Below are positions 40,500-49,214 of a DNA stretch of 64,000 bases, piece by piece. Source of the DNA: DATLYH01 sp035575035 (GTDB lineage: Bacteria; Planctomycetota; Planctomycetia; Gemmatales; Gemmataceae); the NCBI GenBank assembly GCA_035575035.1, contig DATLYH010000339.1, positions 47,570-111,569 on the forward strand. Direction: 5' to 3'. Position numbers and translations under genes: made by a program. The notes beneath the pieces were generated by a model. The model searched no databases, was not told where the DNA came from, and saw nothing but the letters and a program-made list of their open reading frames with translations. Every line of letters starts with the position of its first letter. The stretch's first letter is position 1.

Positions 40500-41838
40500 A
40501 TTCGTCAACACGACCTAGCAATTCTGAGATTGGGCCGGTACTTTCTTTGAAAGAGGTCACGGGACAGCCGAGTTGTTGCAGGATGGTCAGATACAGATCG
40601 GATGCCGGCTTAGTATCAGGCTTCCATTTTAGGTGCTGGCCGTGCCGGAAACCCAGCTTCTTGCCGCCGGCCAGCAACATCGGGAAGCTCTTGCCCGAGT
40701 GGCTGGTGACTTGGGAGCCGCCCAGTAGCAGCACCGTGTAGTCCAGCAGTGTACCGTTCTTTGCGGGGATGGCTTTCAGCTTGTCCATCAGCCGAGCCAG
40801 GCACGCGCAGAACATTCGGTCCCGCATCCCGAGGACCTTCCCATCGGGGTTGTCCGCGCCACGGTTCCCTGTCCCCTTGTGATGGAAATCATGAGCACCC
40901 CGTACCGGTGCTCCTGCTTCTCGGGCCCACTCCTTGTATTCTTCATAATTCGGCCCTCCTTCCCCACCCAGGCTGTGGGTAACCACGCGGGTCATATCCG
41001 TCTGGAAGGCGAGGACAATCAGATCCATCATCAGTTCGATATGTTCCTGCATGCGGCTCTTACCCCGCGGCTCCAGGCAGACACTCTCCTCGTCGAACTT
41101 GGGGCGGCCGCGATTGAGAATCGCCTCGCGATCAGCCAGCCGTTTCTCAACGTCACGGATCGACTCCAGATATTGGTCGAGGCGCTGCCGGTCGGTGTAA
41201 CCGAGCCGGCGTTGGACATCCTTGACGTTGCCGACCGCGGTGTCGAGGATGCTGCGGTCCAGGGCCAATCGGGCCTGCGCCTCCTTGATCTGCGCCTGAT
41301 CGGCCGGTGGAAACAACCGCTCGAAGACTGTACGGTAGTTCGCCGTTGCCGGGATATCGACGCCGAGAGCATTCCGCGAGAGCGTCGCGGCGCCGACACC
41401 GTCGGCAAATGACAACACCAGCGAGGGGAGCCAGGTTGGACCAAGGTACTTCGCCGCCACCTGGTCCATCGAGATAGTATTGGTGATGGTGCCCGGGGTG
41501 AGATTGATGTTGTGGCCCGTGAGCCAGTTGTAGGGATGCACATGGCCACTGACCCGTCCTTGGATGTGCGATAGGTTCGTCAACACCGAGAACTCATCGC
41601 GGAGATGTTCCAACGGTTTATGTGATGGAGCAATGGTATAATTGAAGCCGGTGTCCGGGGGAAACCAGTTATAATGGTTGATGCCGCCCGGGATATAGAA
41701 GCAAGCCAGCCGCCGCGGCTCCCTTTCTTCGGTGGCAGTCGCCTCAGCCATGATCTCCAGATACGGCAGGGCTAACATGCCGCCCAGACCGCGGAGGAAT
41801 GTACGCCGGGTGATCGAATTCGTCTTGGGATTCATCAT
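40486..41838 (-). CDS. DUF1552 protein with Tat signal
   Basis: 450 aa. The N-terminus contains a twin-arginine motif, ITRRTFLRGLGGMLALP, so export by Tat is predicted. It continues RLACFYIPGGINHYNWFPPD, HVHPYNWLTGHNINL and later LMMDLIVLAFQTDMTRVVTH, TVLLLGGSQVTSHSGKSFPM, typical of the alkaline-phosphatase-like DUF1552 family. These proteins are nearly always encoded beside DUF1592/DUF1588 cytochromes, as here. The last about 10 residues (after GPISELL) come from the end of the adjacent IS5-type remnant, so the native C-terminus was replaced with little loss. Confidence 0.93.
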   Translation of the reverse strand: MMNPKTNSITRRTFLRGLGGMLALPYLEIMAEATATEEREPRRLACFYIPGGINHYNWFPPDTGFNYTIAPSHKPLEHLRDEFSVLTNLSHIQGRVSGHVHPYNWLTGHNINLTPGTITNTISMDQVAAKYLGPTWLPSLVLSFADGVGAATLSRNALGVDIPATANYRTVFERLFPPADQAQIKEAQARLALDRSILDTAVGNVKDVQRRLGYTDRQRLDQYLESIRDVEKRLADREAILNRGRPKFDEESVCLEPRGKSRMQEHIELMMDLIVLAFQTDMTRVVTHSLGGEGGPNYEEYKEWAREAGAPVRGAHDFHHKGTGNRGADNPDGKVLGMRDRMFCACLARLMDKLKAIPAKNGTLLDYTVLLLGGSQVTSHSGKSFPMLLAGGKKLGFRHGQHLKWKPDTKPASDLYLTILQQLGCPVTSFKESTGPISELLGRVDEFSGP

Positions 41839-41879
41839 AATCTCCTACCGACTTCAGGTCGAGATTGAGGCGGCGAATA

Positions 41880-44405
41880 TCATTGTCCGAGGAAGATGCG
41901 TGATCGGATAACCGCTTTCAGCAAGTCACGGAGAGGATAGCCCTTGGTCTGGTATTCTTCCATGATTGCGGTAAGTGTTTTCATATCGGCTACGTCCGGT
42001 TTGCGGCCGGTGGCGTAGACAATGAGTCTCTTCATAAGGCCGCGGACCAGGTCGGTCTGATACTCTTTAACGATCAACTGCTTGAATTCCGCAAAGGTCT
42101 TGAACTCCTCACCGCGAGGCAGCCGCCCGATGGTGTCTACCGGGCGGGTCTTACCGACGCCGACCCATACGACCCGTCCATCCAACTCATTGCGCGTGTA
42201 ACTTTCATACTCCACATCGCGCCAGCGGCCGCTGAGGTCAAAGTTCTGAAAAGCGAAACCGACCGGGTCAATAGTCTGATGACAGACAGCACAACGAGCA
42301 TCCTGCTGATGTTGCTTGAGCAGCTCCCTGAACGTCTTACCCTTGTTCTGTGCATCAGAGGGATTGAGTTCCGGCACCTCGAGCGGTGGCGGCGGCGGTG
42401 GGTGATCGAGGATGTGGCGCAAGGTCCAGGCGCCGCGATAAATCACCCAGTTATCCCCCATCCAGCAAAGCATCGACTGGATACCAGCGTGCCCAAGAAT
42501 GCCGCCCCCGCGGGGGTCGTCAGGGCGCAACTTCACCTTGCGGAGGTATCCGCCTTCGAGGGGCGGGTAGCCATAATGGATCGCCAGGATGTCGTTCATC
42601 ATCGTCCAGTCGCTGACGATCAACTCCCTGGCTGGCCGGTTCTCAACCAAGAGTTGCGTGATATAGGCAATTGTCTCCTCCCGCATCGACGCCTTGAGGT
42701 AGCGGGCGAAGCGGAAGTCCTGCTTTTGGAGGTGATCCTGAGCAATGGTGATCGGCTGCTCCAGCTCCAACCATTGTGTGACAAACGGACGGATAAAGCC
42801 CTGACGGCGCGGGTCCGCCAGGAGACGATCCACCTGGGCGTCCAACACGGCTGGGTCGCGGAGTTTGCCCGCACCGGCTAGGCGTCGCAGCTCGTCATCC
42901 GGCGGCGCACCCAGGAGCAGAAAACTCAACCGTGAGGCAATCGCATGCTGTGCGATAGTCGCGTCCGGATGGTCCGGTGCGGCCAGGTAGCGAAACGGGG
43001 CACTGAGCAAGACCGCCTGGAAGCTGCCGCGCAGGGCGGCGTCAAAGGATAAAGCCTGCTGGCGAAGTTTGTGATAGAGGGCGAGGAACGGCTCCTGCTC
43101 CGCTGCGGTCACCGGTCGCCGCCAGGCCCGTTCCATCCAAAGGGTAAGCAGTCGTTGGGCACACGCTGCATCATCCTTCCTATCACTGCTCTCTGCCTTC
43201 CATTCTTTCGGCGGCCAGGCAGCAACATAGTTCGGTTCGATGTCGATCCGCTGAAGAACCACGAACGGGACCGGTTGTTTCTCCGGCGGCAAGACCTTTC
43301 GGTCGAAGGCAGGACGGAACAGGCCGGTCCCCCCGGGGGGCGGGTCCTTCGGGTTGCTTCGGTCCTCATTGGCGAATCCTGGGACGGCGTAGGGGACTTC
43401 CACCCGATTGCTTAGCTGGATGTTAATGCCCTTGGGTTGAATGGCCAAGTCATCCAGTTGGACCTCGTAGACCAGTTGTTGCGGCTTCTCAAACGTACCG
43501 GTGACTTCACAGTAGTCGATATCTTTGCCGCCGACTTCCACCCATAAGCGTGAGTTGGGCAGGCCGTTCATCGGCTTCATCGCCGAGACCACTAACGTCA
43601 GCCGAAGCACTCCCTGCTGGCTGGTGGCCACTGGGATGCTGAAGTTCAGCGTGTCGCTCTCGCCGGGGGCGCGTGGCTGCAAGAGCATTCCCAAGCCGGG
43701 ACGGACGATAGCCTGGCCCCGTACTTGGGCCCCGTTGGCCTTCCAGGGGTCGAACGCTTGGCGGGCGTCCTTCACGCTGCGCAAATCGGCCGAGAACACT
43801 TTGCCCGCTGCCGGCTCCAGGAAGCGAATGCCATCGACCGCACGACGGGTGACCTGCATCCACTGGGCGACTCCGTCTGCCGTGTCTTGCAGCCCGTCGG
43901 CACCCGTGTCGAAGCCGGCCACTGTGCCATCTCCCGGAAACGCCGATGCGTAATCGATGCCCAGGCCGGTCACGTCCCGAAGAGCGGCCGCGACTTCCCG
44001 CCGGTTGAGCCGCCGGGTGCCACTGGCGTCCTGGGCCCGCTGGTGTTCCTCAATCCACGTCAGGACCGATTTCCGTTCCGCCTCGGTCGGTTGCGGGCGA
44101 CTTCGGGGCGGCATTTCACCAGCGGCGAGTCTAGCGTGAACCATTGTCCATAGATCCCGATCGCCGGCCTGATAGCTGGTGATCCGATCGTACCTAATCC
44201 CCGCCGTCTGTTTCTCGGGACCGTGGCAAGCATAGCAATATCGCTTGAGGAAGGGGGTAACGACCTTCTCGAACGAGTCATCGGCCGACAAGGCCGAACT
44301 AACGTTCAGAAGCAGGAACGCGAGGATACATGCGAGCCGCCATCGGGGGGATATCTTCAACCTGATAGTCCTCACGCCACGACAGTTTGCTTGATACCTG
44401 ATCAT
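41880..44405 (-). CDS. Planctomycete cytochrome c protein, DUF1587/1592/1588/1585
   Basis: 841 aa with a signal-like hydrophobic stretch (LACILAFLLLNVSSALSA). A haem motif CYACH appears in RYCYACHGPEKQTAGI (about 55-70). Then come DUF1587 (RRLNRREVAAALRDVTGLGI), DUF1595, DUF1592 (ASRLSFLLLGAPPDDELRRL), DUF1588 (ILGHAGIQSMLCWMGDNWVI with a second haem motif CAVCH in ARCAVCHQTIDPVGFAF) and DUF1585 at the end (YATGRKPDVADMKTLTAI). It is predicted to be exported and to carry electrons in a still undefined, probably polymer-degrading, pathway. DUF1552 follows 41 bp downstream in the same orientation. Confidence 0.94.
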   Translation of the reverse strand: MIRYQANCRGVRTIRLKISPRWRLACILAFLLLNVSSALSADDSFEKVVTPFLKRYCYACHGPEKQTAGIRYDRITSYQAGDRDLWTMVHARLAAGEMPPRSRPQPTEAERKSVLTWIEEHQRAQDASGTRRLNRREVAAALRDVTGLGIDYASAFPGDGTVAGFDTGADGLQDTADGVAQWMQVTRRAVDGIRFLEPAAGKVFSADLRSVKDARQAFDPWKANGAQVRGQAIVRPGLGMLLQPRAPGESDTLNFSIPVATSQQGVLRLTLVVSAMKPMNGLPNSRLWVEVGGKDIDYCEVTGTFEKPQQLVYEVQLDDLAIQPKGINIQLSNRVEVPYAVPGFANEDRSNPKDPPPGGTGLFRPAFDRKVLPPEKQPVPFVVLQRIDIEPNYVAAWPPKEWKAESSDRKDDAACAQRLLTLWMERAWRRPVTAAEQEPFLALYHKLRQQALSFDAALRGSFQAVLLSAPFRYLAAPDHPDATIAQHAIASRLSFLLLGAPPDDELRRLAGAGKLRDPAVLDAQVDRLLADPRRQGFIRPFVTQWLELEQPITIAQDHLQKQDFRFARYLKASMREETIAYITQLLVENRPARELIVSDWTMMNDILAIHYGYPPLEGGYLRKVKLRPDDPRGGGILGHAGIQSMLCWMGDNWVIYRGAWTLRHILDHPPPPPPLEVPELNPSDAQNKGKTFRELLKQHQQDARCAVCHQTIDPVGFAFQNFDLSGRWRDVEYESYTRNELDGRVVWVGVGKTRPVDTIGRLPRGEEFKTFAEFKQLIVKEYQTDLVRGLMKRLIVYATGRKPDVADMKTLTAIMEEYQTKGYPLRDLLKAVIRSRIFLGQ

Positions 44406-44545
44406 TAATGGATACGGATCAATGAGCCGATTGCTCTATTTCCTTTGCCGATCTTGGGGAGGGACTATTGAATCGAGGGAGGGTGACAAACCGGTCTCCG
44501 TGTTGCAGAATCTAGCTTCCATCAGAGTTCAGCAAGCAACGGCAA

Positions 44546-45001
44546 CTACGGGACCAGTTCCTTGAATCGGGCATCGTCCACCTCCTCGACGCCGTGCGAG
44601 CCGGCGTACACAACAAACCGTCGGCCATCTAACCCTTCTTGCTCGTGCGCGATAACTACTGGACCACGCTGGTTGGCCCGCAAAGGGAGGCCATAGCGGA
44701 TCACGATCGGTTTCTTGTCGCGGGGCGAGATTAGGAATTCTTGGGATAGACTGGACGGCCCACCATGAGTAGCCGGCAAAGTCTCTGCGAATATGCGCAA
44801 CTCGTCGAAATTTGCCGGGGGGCGCCGTTTGAGGTCCACATGTAAGGTGTATAGCCAAGCCACCGCGCTAAGGCGTCCTTGGGTGGCTGTTCCCTTCACA
44901 TCGACCACTTCAGGCTTCGAAACCCGGGAGCAGCCGGATGCCGGAATTCCAATCGTTAGCCCGATTGCCAGCAAAGTTCCGAGTCGCAGCGCGCTGTTCA
45001 A
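44546..45001 (-). CDS. Small lipoprotein downstream of a DUF1559 gene
   Basis: 151 aa from TTG 45001, chosen because GGAGGATC lies just upstream and the signal peptide then starts correctly (LRLGTLLAIGLTIGIPASGC, lipidated Cys at about residue 22). The mature region includes RRPPANFDELRIFAETLPAT, LISPRDKKPIVIRYGLPLRA and VVIAHEQEGLDGRRFVVYAG. The last pattern is often seen in planctomycete proteins encoded after DUF1559 genes. It starts 35 bp after the DUF1559 stop, so the two form an operon like that at 849-2212. The function is unknown. Confidence 0.78.
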   Translation of the reverse strand: MNSALRLGTLLAIGLTIGIPASGCSRVSKPEVVDVKGTATQGRLSAVAWLYTLHVDLKRRPPANFDELRIFAETLPATHGGPSSLSQEFLISPRDKKPIVIRYGLPLRANQRGPVVIAHEQEGLDGRRFVVYAGSHGVEEVDDARFKELVP

Positions 45002-45036
45002 AGTAGATCCTCCGGTGACGGCCCCGAGGCATGGTA

Positions 45037-46026
45037 TCAGGGGAGGTACGCCGAGTCGGGTACGCTCCCGTCCTGCCAGAAGATCATCGCCTCGTACTTG
45101 GCCTGCGGAACTCCATAAAGGAGCCCCCGGACGGAACCATCGCACCACAGCGTCGGCATACTCCCCGGGTGGGGGGAGCCAGTAATCTGGTTGCTGATCC
45201 AGCAGTTCTTCTGGGATTGGTGGTGGACGGCATTCGACATCGGCGTGCAACCGCCCGCCGCATAAATTGCATCATCGGTAGGGTCGATGGCGTCCTGCTG
45301 CGGTGAGGACATCAGACGGGAGATCCCGGCCTCGCTGGCGGCATGGCCATAGCTCGAAGCGCCGACCCAACGGCAGTTATGGCCCATGTTGATGGGACGG
45401 TCGTTGTAGTTCCTCGGGTCCATTCCCTTGTGGGCCAGCAGGAGAGTATTACTTGTCCCATCCTGGCTCGAGATGTAGGAGAGCCGGATAAACCGCTTGT
45501 TTCGAGCGTTCGTCGGGTTTTGACTACTGGAGTTGTTGTGGTGGGTGATAGAGAACACACCCCGCAGCTGCGGATCGATAAAGCCGACATAGTCGATCGC
45601 TCCAGCGGCAGAGGCAGCATTGCGGCGGCTCGGGCAAAAGTAGAGTGGGACAGTCTCGTTCTCTACTGCTTGCCAGCTGATGACCTGAGCGCCGGCTGGA
45701 GTAGCGGCAAGGGCGGCTTGCTCCAAATTCTGCTGTTCCACATAGGGCAGCAAGAAGGCCCACAGCGACCTCTCCGAATCGACGTTGGGGGGCCGATAGG
45801 ACCGGTACGACGGCAGCAAGCCATGAGTGCTGTGGTAGTTATGGATGGCAAGGCCGATCTGCTTGAGGTTGTTAGCGCATCGGCTGCGCATGGCCGCCTC
45901 GCGGACTTTCTGGACCGCAGGCAAGAGCAGGGCTACCAGGACACCGATGATGGCGATGACAACCAGGAGCTCGATGAGCGTGAAGCCGACACGCTTACGC
46001 TGCCTTGCCGGGTACAATGCTATCAT
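45037..46026 (-). CDS. DUF1559 protein with prepilin-like N-terminus
   Basis: 329 aa from ATG 46026, preceded by GAGGGGTG. Longer upstream frames to 46263 lack family features. The N-terminus has the prepilin-like segment VGFTLIELLVVIAIIGVLVA, then KVREAAMRSRCANNLKQIGL. The C-terminal H-x9-DG motif is intact (HPGSMPTLWCDG). As with the other two copies, it is predicted to be exported and envelope-associated. It is followed by a small lipoprotein gene, repeating the gene order found at the left end of the window. Confidence 0.95.
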   Translation of the reverse strand: MIALYPARQRKRVGFTLIELLVVIAIIGVLVALLLPAVQKVREAAMRSRCANNLKQIGLAIHNYHSTHGLLPSYRSYRPPNVDSERSLWAFLLPYVEQQNLEQAALAATPAGAQVISWQAVENETVPLYFCPSRRNAASAAGAIDYVGFIDPQLRGVFSITHHNNSSSQNPTNARNKRFIRLSYISSQDGTSNTLLLAHKGMDPRNYNDRPINMGHNCRWVGASSYGHAASEAGISRLMSSPQQDAIDPTDDAIYAAGGCTPMSNAVHHQSQKNCWISNQITGSPHPGSMPTLWCDGSVRGLLYGVPQAKYEAMIFWQDGSVPDSAYLP

Positions 46027-46473
46027 GGTCACACCCCTCAAGGTCAGGATGGGAAGATAATTCCAGGGGGCCCGCTGCTTGTAAATGCGAGGAGTCGGTG
46101 TTCTCCGAGCCCGGCGCGTCCTTCTTCCGCCCCCAGCGGGTCCTGCCACAGCGGCAGCCTGAAGGACGGCGTTCGGTTTTGAGGTAGTTTGAGATAAGCA
46201 AGCCTGTGCGCCCCGCTCCGTAGCTTGGGGGGGAATGCTGGCGAAAACGGTCCCACTCCTCATTGAGTAAAAGGTCTCTTCGGCAACGGATTAGGCATCC
46301 CGCTCCATGCCAAAGACTGCCATTTCATCTAAGATATTGCGGCCCAATAGTTTCCACACACAGAATTCTGGAAGCGTCAACACCAGCACTCTTCTCCCGC
46401 ACCAGGCAAGCCGGTGCCTTGCCTAAACGGTCACCCCGAGTGCCTATAATCTAGAGGAGGAAGGGCTTGGGCG
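46027..46473. other. Divergent promoter region
   Basis: 447 bp between the DUF1559 gene and the sigma factor gene. TATAAT at 46445-46450 lies 23 bp before the sigma gene ATG and is its likely -10; the nearest -35 candidate, TTGCCT at 46419-46424, is 20 bp away, which is long. GAGGAGGAAGG at 46454-46464 is the ribosome-binding site. No gene was seen in the rest. Confidence 0.45.
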
Positions 46474-47007
46474 ATGACCAAAGACCGGACGCGTCAGGCG
46501 ATCATTGCCCGGCTGCTGATGCAACATCGCACAGCGCTGTATGGTTACATCCTGGCCTGCGTCCGCCATCATGCCGACGCGGAAGACATCCTTCAGGAAG
46601 TTTCCGCTGCGGTAACGCAATCGATTGACCAACTCCACGACGAGCGGGGCTTTCTCCCCTGGGCACGGGAGATCGCCCGTCGGCGCATCCTTGCCCACCT
46701 CCGTAAATCCCGACGCGAGCACCCCGCCGATCCAGAGTTGGTTCGACGCCTGGCCGAGGCTGCCGAGCGGGTCGAACAGAGTGGTTTCTCTTCGGAATAC
46801 CAGGCGGCCCTGAAGGCTTGCCTGGAAGCATTACCGGGGCAAAGTCGGCAACTGATCCTGATGCACTATGACGGTTCGTCGGTTCGGGTGGGCGAGTTGG
46901 CCCGACATTTTCGCCGCAGCGTCCAGGCCATCTACGCCCAGATTAAGCGGATCAAGATGGCCTTGCGCAGCTGCGTCCAGCGCCGGCTGGCCAAGGAGAT
47001 GGATTGA
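46474..47007 (+). CDS. ECF RNA polymerase sigma factor
   Basis: 177 aa. Region 2 shows LYGYILACVRHHADAEDILQ and EVSAAVTQSIDQ, then FLPWAREIARRRILAHLRKS. Region 4 is LEALPGQSRQLILMHYDGSS, then VGELARHFRRSVQAIYAQIK, an HTH. This is the Rhodopirellula/Verrucomicrobium-type ECF group common in planctomycetes. It is followed by a FecR-WD40 protein whose ATG overlaps its stop (TGATG), so the second protein is probably its partner or regulator. A -10 element and strong ribosome-binding site lie upstream. Confidence 0.92.
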   Translation: MTKDRTRQAIIARLLMQHRTALYGYILACVRHHADAEDILQEVSAAVTQSIDQLHDERGFLPWAREIARRRILAHLRKSRREHPADPELVRRLAEAAERVEQSGFSSEYQAALKACLEALPGQSRQLILMHYDGSSVRVGELARHFRRSVQAIYAQIKRIKMALRSCVQRRLAKEMD

Positions 47008-48821
47008 TGAATTCCTTCCCTTGCGATGATGAACTGTTGCAGGCCTACCTGAATGGTGAGTTGACGGCCGAGACCACTGCTGCCTTGATGGAGCGGCTCA
47101 AAGCCGACCCTTGCCTGGCCGAACGGCTTATCCTCCTGGCTCACGAGGAGGCCGTTCTCCGCGAATGGGCACGCGCCGAACGGGCGGCCGCCGCGTCGGT
47201 GACGGAGCTGCTAGGCCGCGGCGAGGCGAAGATCGGCGGAGCTGGTGGCGTGAGCCCTTCTGCCAGCAGCGGCACCTCGGAGGGCCTGGGCTTGCGGCAT
47301 CGGCGCAGAGGGGCTGTTGCTCTGATAGCAGCGGCTGCGGTCGTGCTGGCCGTACTGGCCTTAGTGCTAGGCCGGCGCCCTAGCGGCCGAGACAGCGAGG
47401 TATTGGCCCGCCTGACTAGCGTTCAGGGCGAAGTCTGTCTGGTGACGGTGTCCGGGGAGGTGAGAGCCGCTCGCGAAGGCGAAGAACTCCCGCCGGGCCA
47501 GGTGGTCCAGGTCGGCGACGAGGGGAGCTATGCCACAGTGAGATACCCCGACGGCACGGAGTTGCAGTTGAGTCCTGAAACGGTTCTTCGCCTGGAGGCG
47601 GGCGGAGTCGAACTCCCCGTCGGCAAGCGGGTCTTCCTGCAGGCCGGCTTGGTCGAGGCTGACGTGGTCAGACAGCCCGAGGACCGCCCCATGATCCTTA
47701 GTACGCCGCATGCAATCATTCGCGTTCTGGGAACGCGCTTCTGCTCGGCAGCCTTGGCCGAGGCAACGCGGGTCGAGACGGAAGAAGGGCAGGTTCAGTT
47801 AACCCGCCTGAGCGACGGCCAATCAGTCGTGGTCGAGAAAAACCGCTTCGCGGTCGCCGCCCTACGAGAGGAACCGCTTCAAACCTATCCCCTGGTGCCC
47901 CGCTGCTTAGAGCCCCACGCCGTCCTCGCCGGACAGCCTGGGCCCGTGTGTGCTCTGGCCTTCTCCCCCGACGGCGACACCTTGGCCATCGCTGGCTGGG
48001 ACGGGACGATCCGCCTGTGGGACCGGAGGACAGGCGAGGTTCGACTGACTTTCAAGGCCCATCCCAAACTGGTGAAGGCATTGGCCTTCTCGCCCGACGG
48101 CTCGGTCCTGGCCACCGGCAGCATGGACAAGGTCGTCCGCTTCTGGGATCCTGCTACGGGTGCTCCGCGGCCGGTGACCTTCGCCCCTCAGAAACGAGAC
48201 ATCGATGTCATTGCCTTCTCGCCGGATGGTCAGCTGCTGGCCACCGCCTTGGGCTACGGCAAGGGTGGTCCGGGTTCTGAGCAGATCGTCCTGTGGGACG
48301 CGCGGACGGGCGCGGAGCTGACCCGGCTGGCTGGGCACACCAGTATGATCCTGGACCTTGTTTTCGCCCCCGACGGCAAGACGCTGGCCACCGCCGGCAA
48401 GGACGGGACCGTCAAGTTTTGGGATGTGGAAACCCGGCAAGAACGAGCCTCGTACCGAGAACATTATCGCGAGGTACACGCGCTGGCATTTTCGCCCGAC
48501 GGTCAACTGCTGGCCACCGGCGGTTATGATCTGACCGTGCGCCTCTGGGACACGCGAACGGGAGAGGTGCGGCACCTCCTCCAGGGGCACACGCGCGCCG
48601 TGAAGAAGGTGGCCTTCTCGCCGGACGGCCGGTTGCTGGCTAGCACCGGAGGGGATAGTCTGGTCCGGCTGTGGGATCCGGCAACGGGGCAGGAGCTAAA
48701 GGTACTCAAGGGACATACCAAAGGTACCGTCCCGGCCGTGGCATTTTCGCCCGATGGCCGACTGCTTGCTACCGGCGGATGGGACCGGCGGGTATTGCTG
48801 TGGGACATGACCGAGCAGTAA
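47007..48821 (+). CDS. Transmembrane FecR-domain protein with seven-bladed WD40 propeller
   Basis: 604 aa from ATG 47007 (an in-frame TTG precedes it). Residues 1-60 resemble a sigma-binding helical domain (DDELLQAYLNGELTAETTAA). A transmembrane helix follows (VALIAAAAVVLAVLALVLG, about 100-120). A FecR domain spans about 130-285 (ARLTSVQGEVCLV, GSYATVRYPDGTELQLSPET, HAIIRVLGTRFCSA). The remainder is exactly seven WD40 repeats, each ending RLWD-, FWD- or LLWD-like (LAFSPDGDTLAIAGWDGTIR and so on), a complete propeller. It is predicted to span the membrane with the propeller outside, linking an external signal to the overlapping upstream sigma factor. Confidence 0.92.
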   Translation: MNSFPCDDELLQAYLNGELTAETTAALMERLKADPCLAERLILLAHEEAVLREWARAERAAAASVTELLGRGEAKIGGAGGVSPSASSGTSEGLGLRHRRRGAVALIAAAAVVLAVLALVLGRRPSGRDSEVLARLTSVQGEVCLVTVSGEVRAAREGEELPPGQVVQVGDEGSYATVRYPDGTELQLSPETVLRLEAGGVELPVGKRVFLQAGLVEADVVRQPEDRPMILSTPHAIIRVLGTRFCSAALAEATRVETEEGQVQLTRLSDGQSVVVEKNRFAVAALREEPLQTYPLVPRCLEPHAVLAGQPGPVCALAFSPDGDTLAIAGWDGTIRLWDRRTGEVRLTFKAHPKLVKALAFSPDGSVLATGSMDKVVRFWDPATGAPRPVTFAPQKRDIDVIAFSPDGQLLATALGYGKGGPGSEQIVLWDARTGAELTRLAGHTSMILDLVFAPDGKTLATAGKDGTVKFWDVETRQERASYREHYREVHALAFSPDGQLLATGGYDLTVRLWDTRTGEVRHLLQGHTRAVKKVAFSPDGRLLASTGGDSLVRLWDPATGQELKVLKGHTKGTVPAVAFSPDGRLLATGGWDRRVLLWDMTEQ

Positions 48822-48984
48822 ACTTGGTCGGTCCAGCCCGCCAGCCACAAGGTTGCTCCAGGCGGACCGTCTTGGGCTGCATCCGTATCGCAAAACTCAA
48901 CCAAGGGGAAGCCGGCCGGGGGGTGTTGTGGCTGCCGCGGGGGCCTGGGGCTTGTCTTGTCGGATGCCGAGGGGAAAGGCGGGC

Positions 48985-49039
48985 AAAGAAAAAAGGCGAA
49001 GGAGGATCCCCTTGTAGCTCCAAGCTACCCTCCTTCGCC
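48985..49039 (-). terminator. Rho-independent terminator, minus strand
   Basis: GGCGAAGGAGG (48995-49005) pairs with CCTCCTTCGCC (49029-49039), an 11-bp perfect stem, and inside it GTAGCT pairs with AGCTAC around CCA. On the minus strand the hairpin is followed by TTTTTTCTTTG, a good T-tract. It lies about 175 bp downstream of the phosphoglycerate mutase gene, which it probably terminates. Confidence 0.75.
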
Positions 49040-49214
49040 ACGTACCAACGCCCCTCCCCAAGGCGAAGGTTCCGTTGTGGGCGATTGGGCGAACGGTTGG
49101 GCACCGCGAAGGGGAGCGAAGGCGCCCCTCGTCGGGGCCGACTTCGGTTCGCCGCTCTGAACCAACTATAGGTTCTGCCCGCGACTTGTCAAACGGAGGT
49201 CCGCCGGTCCTTCC

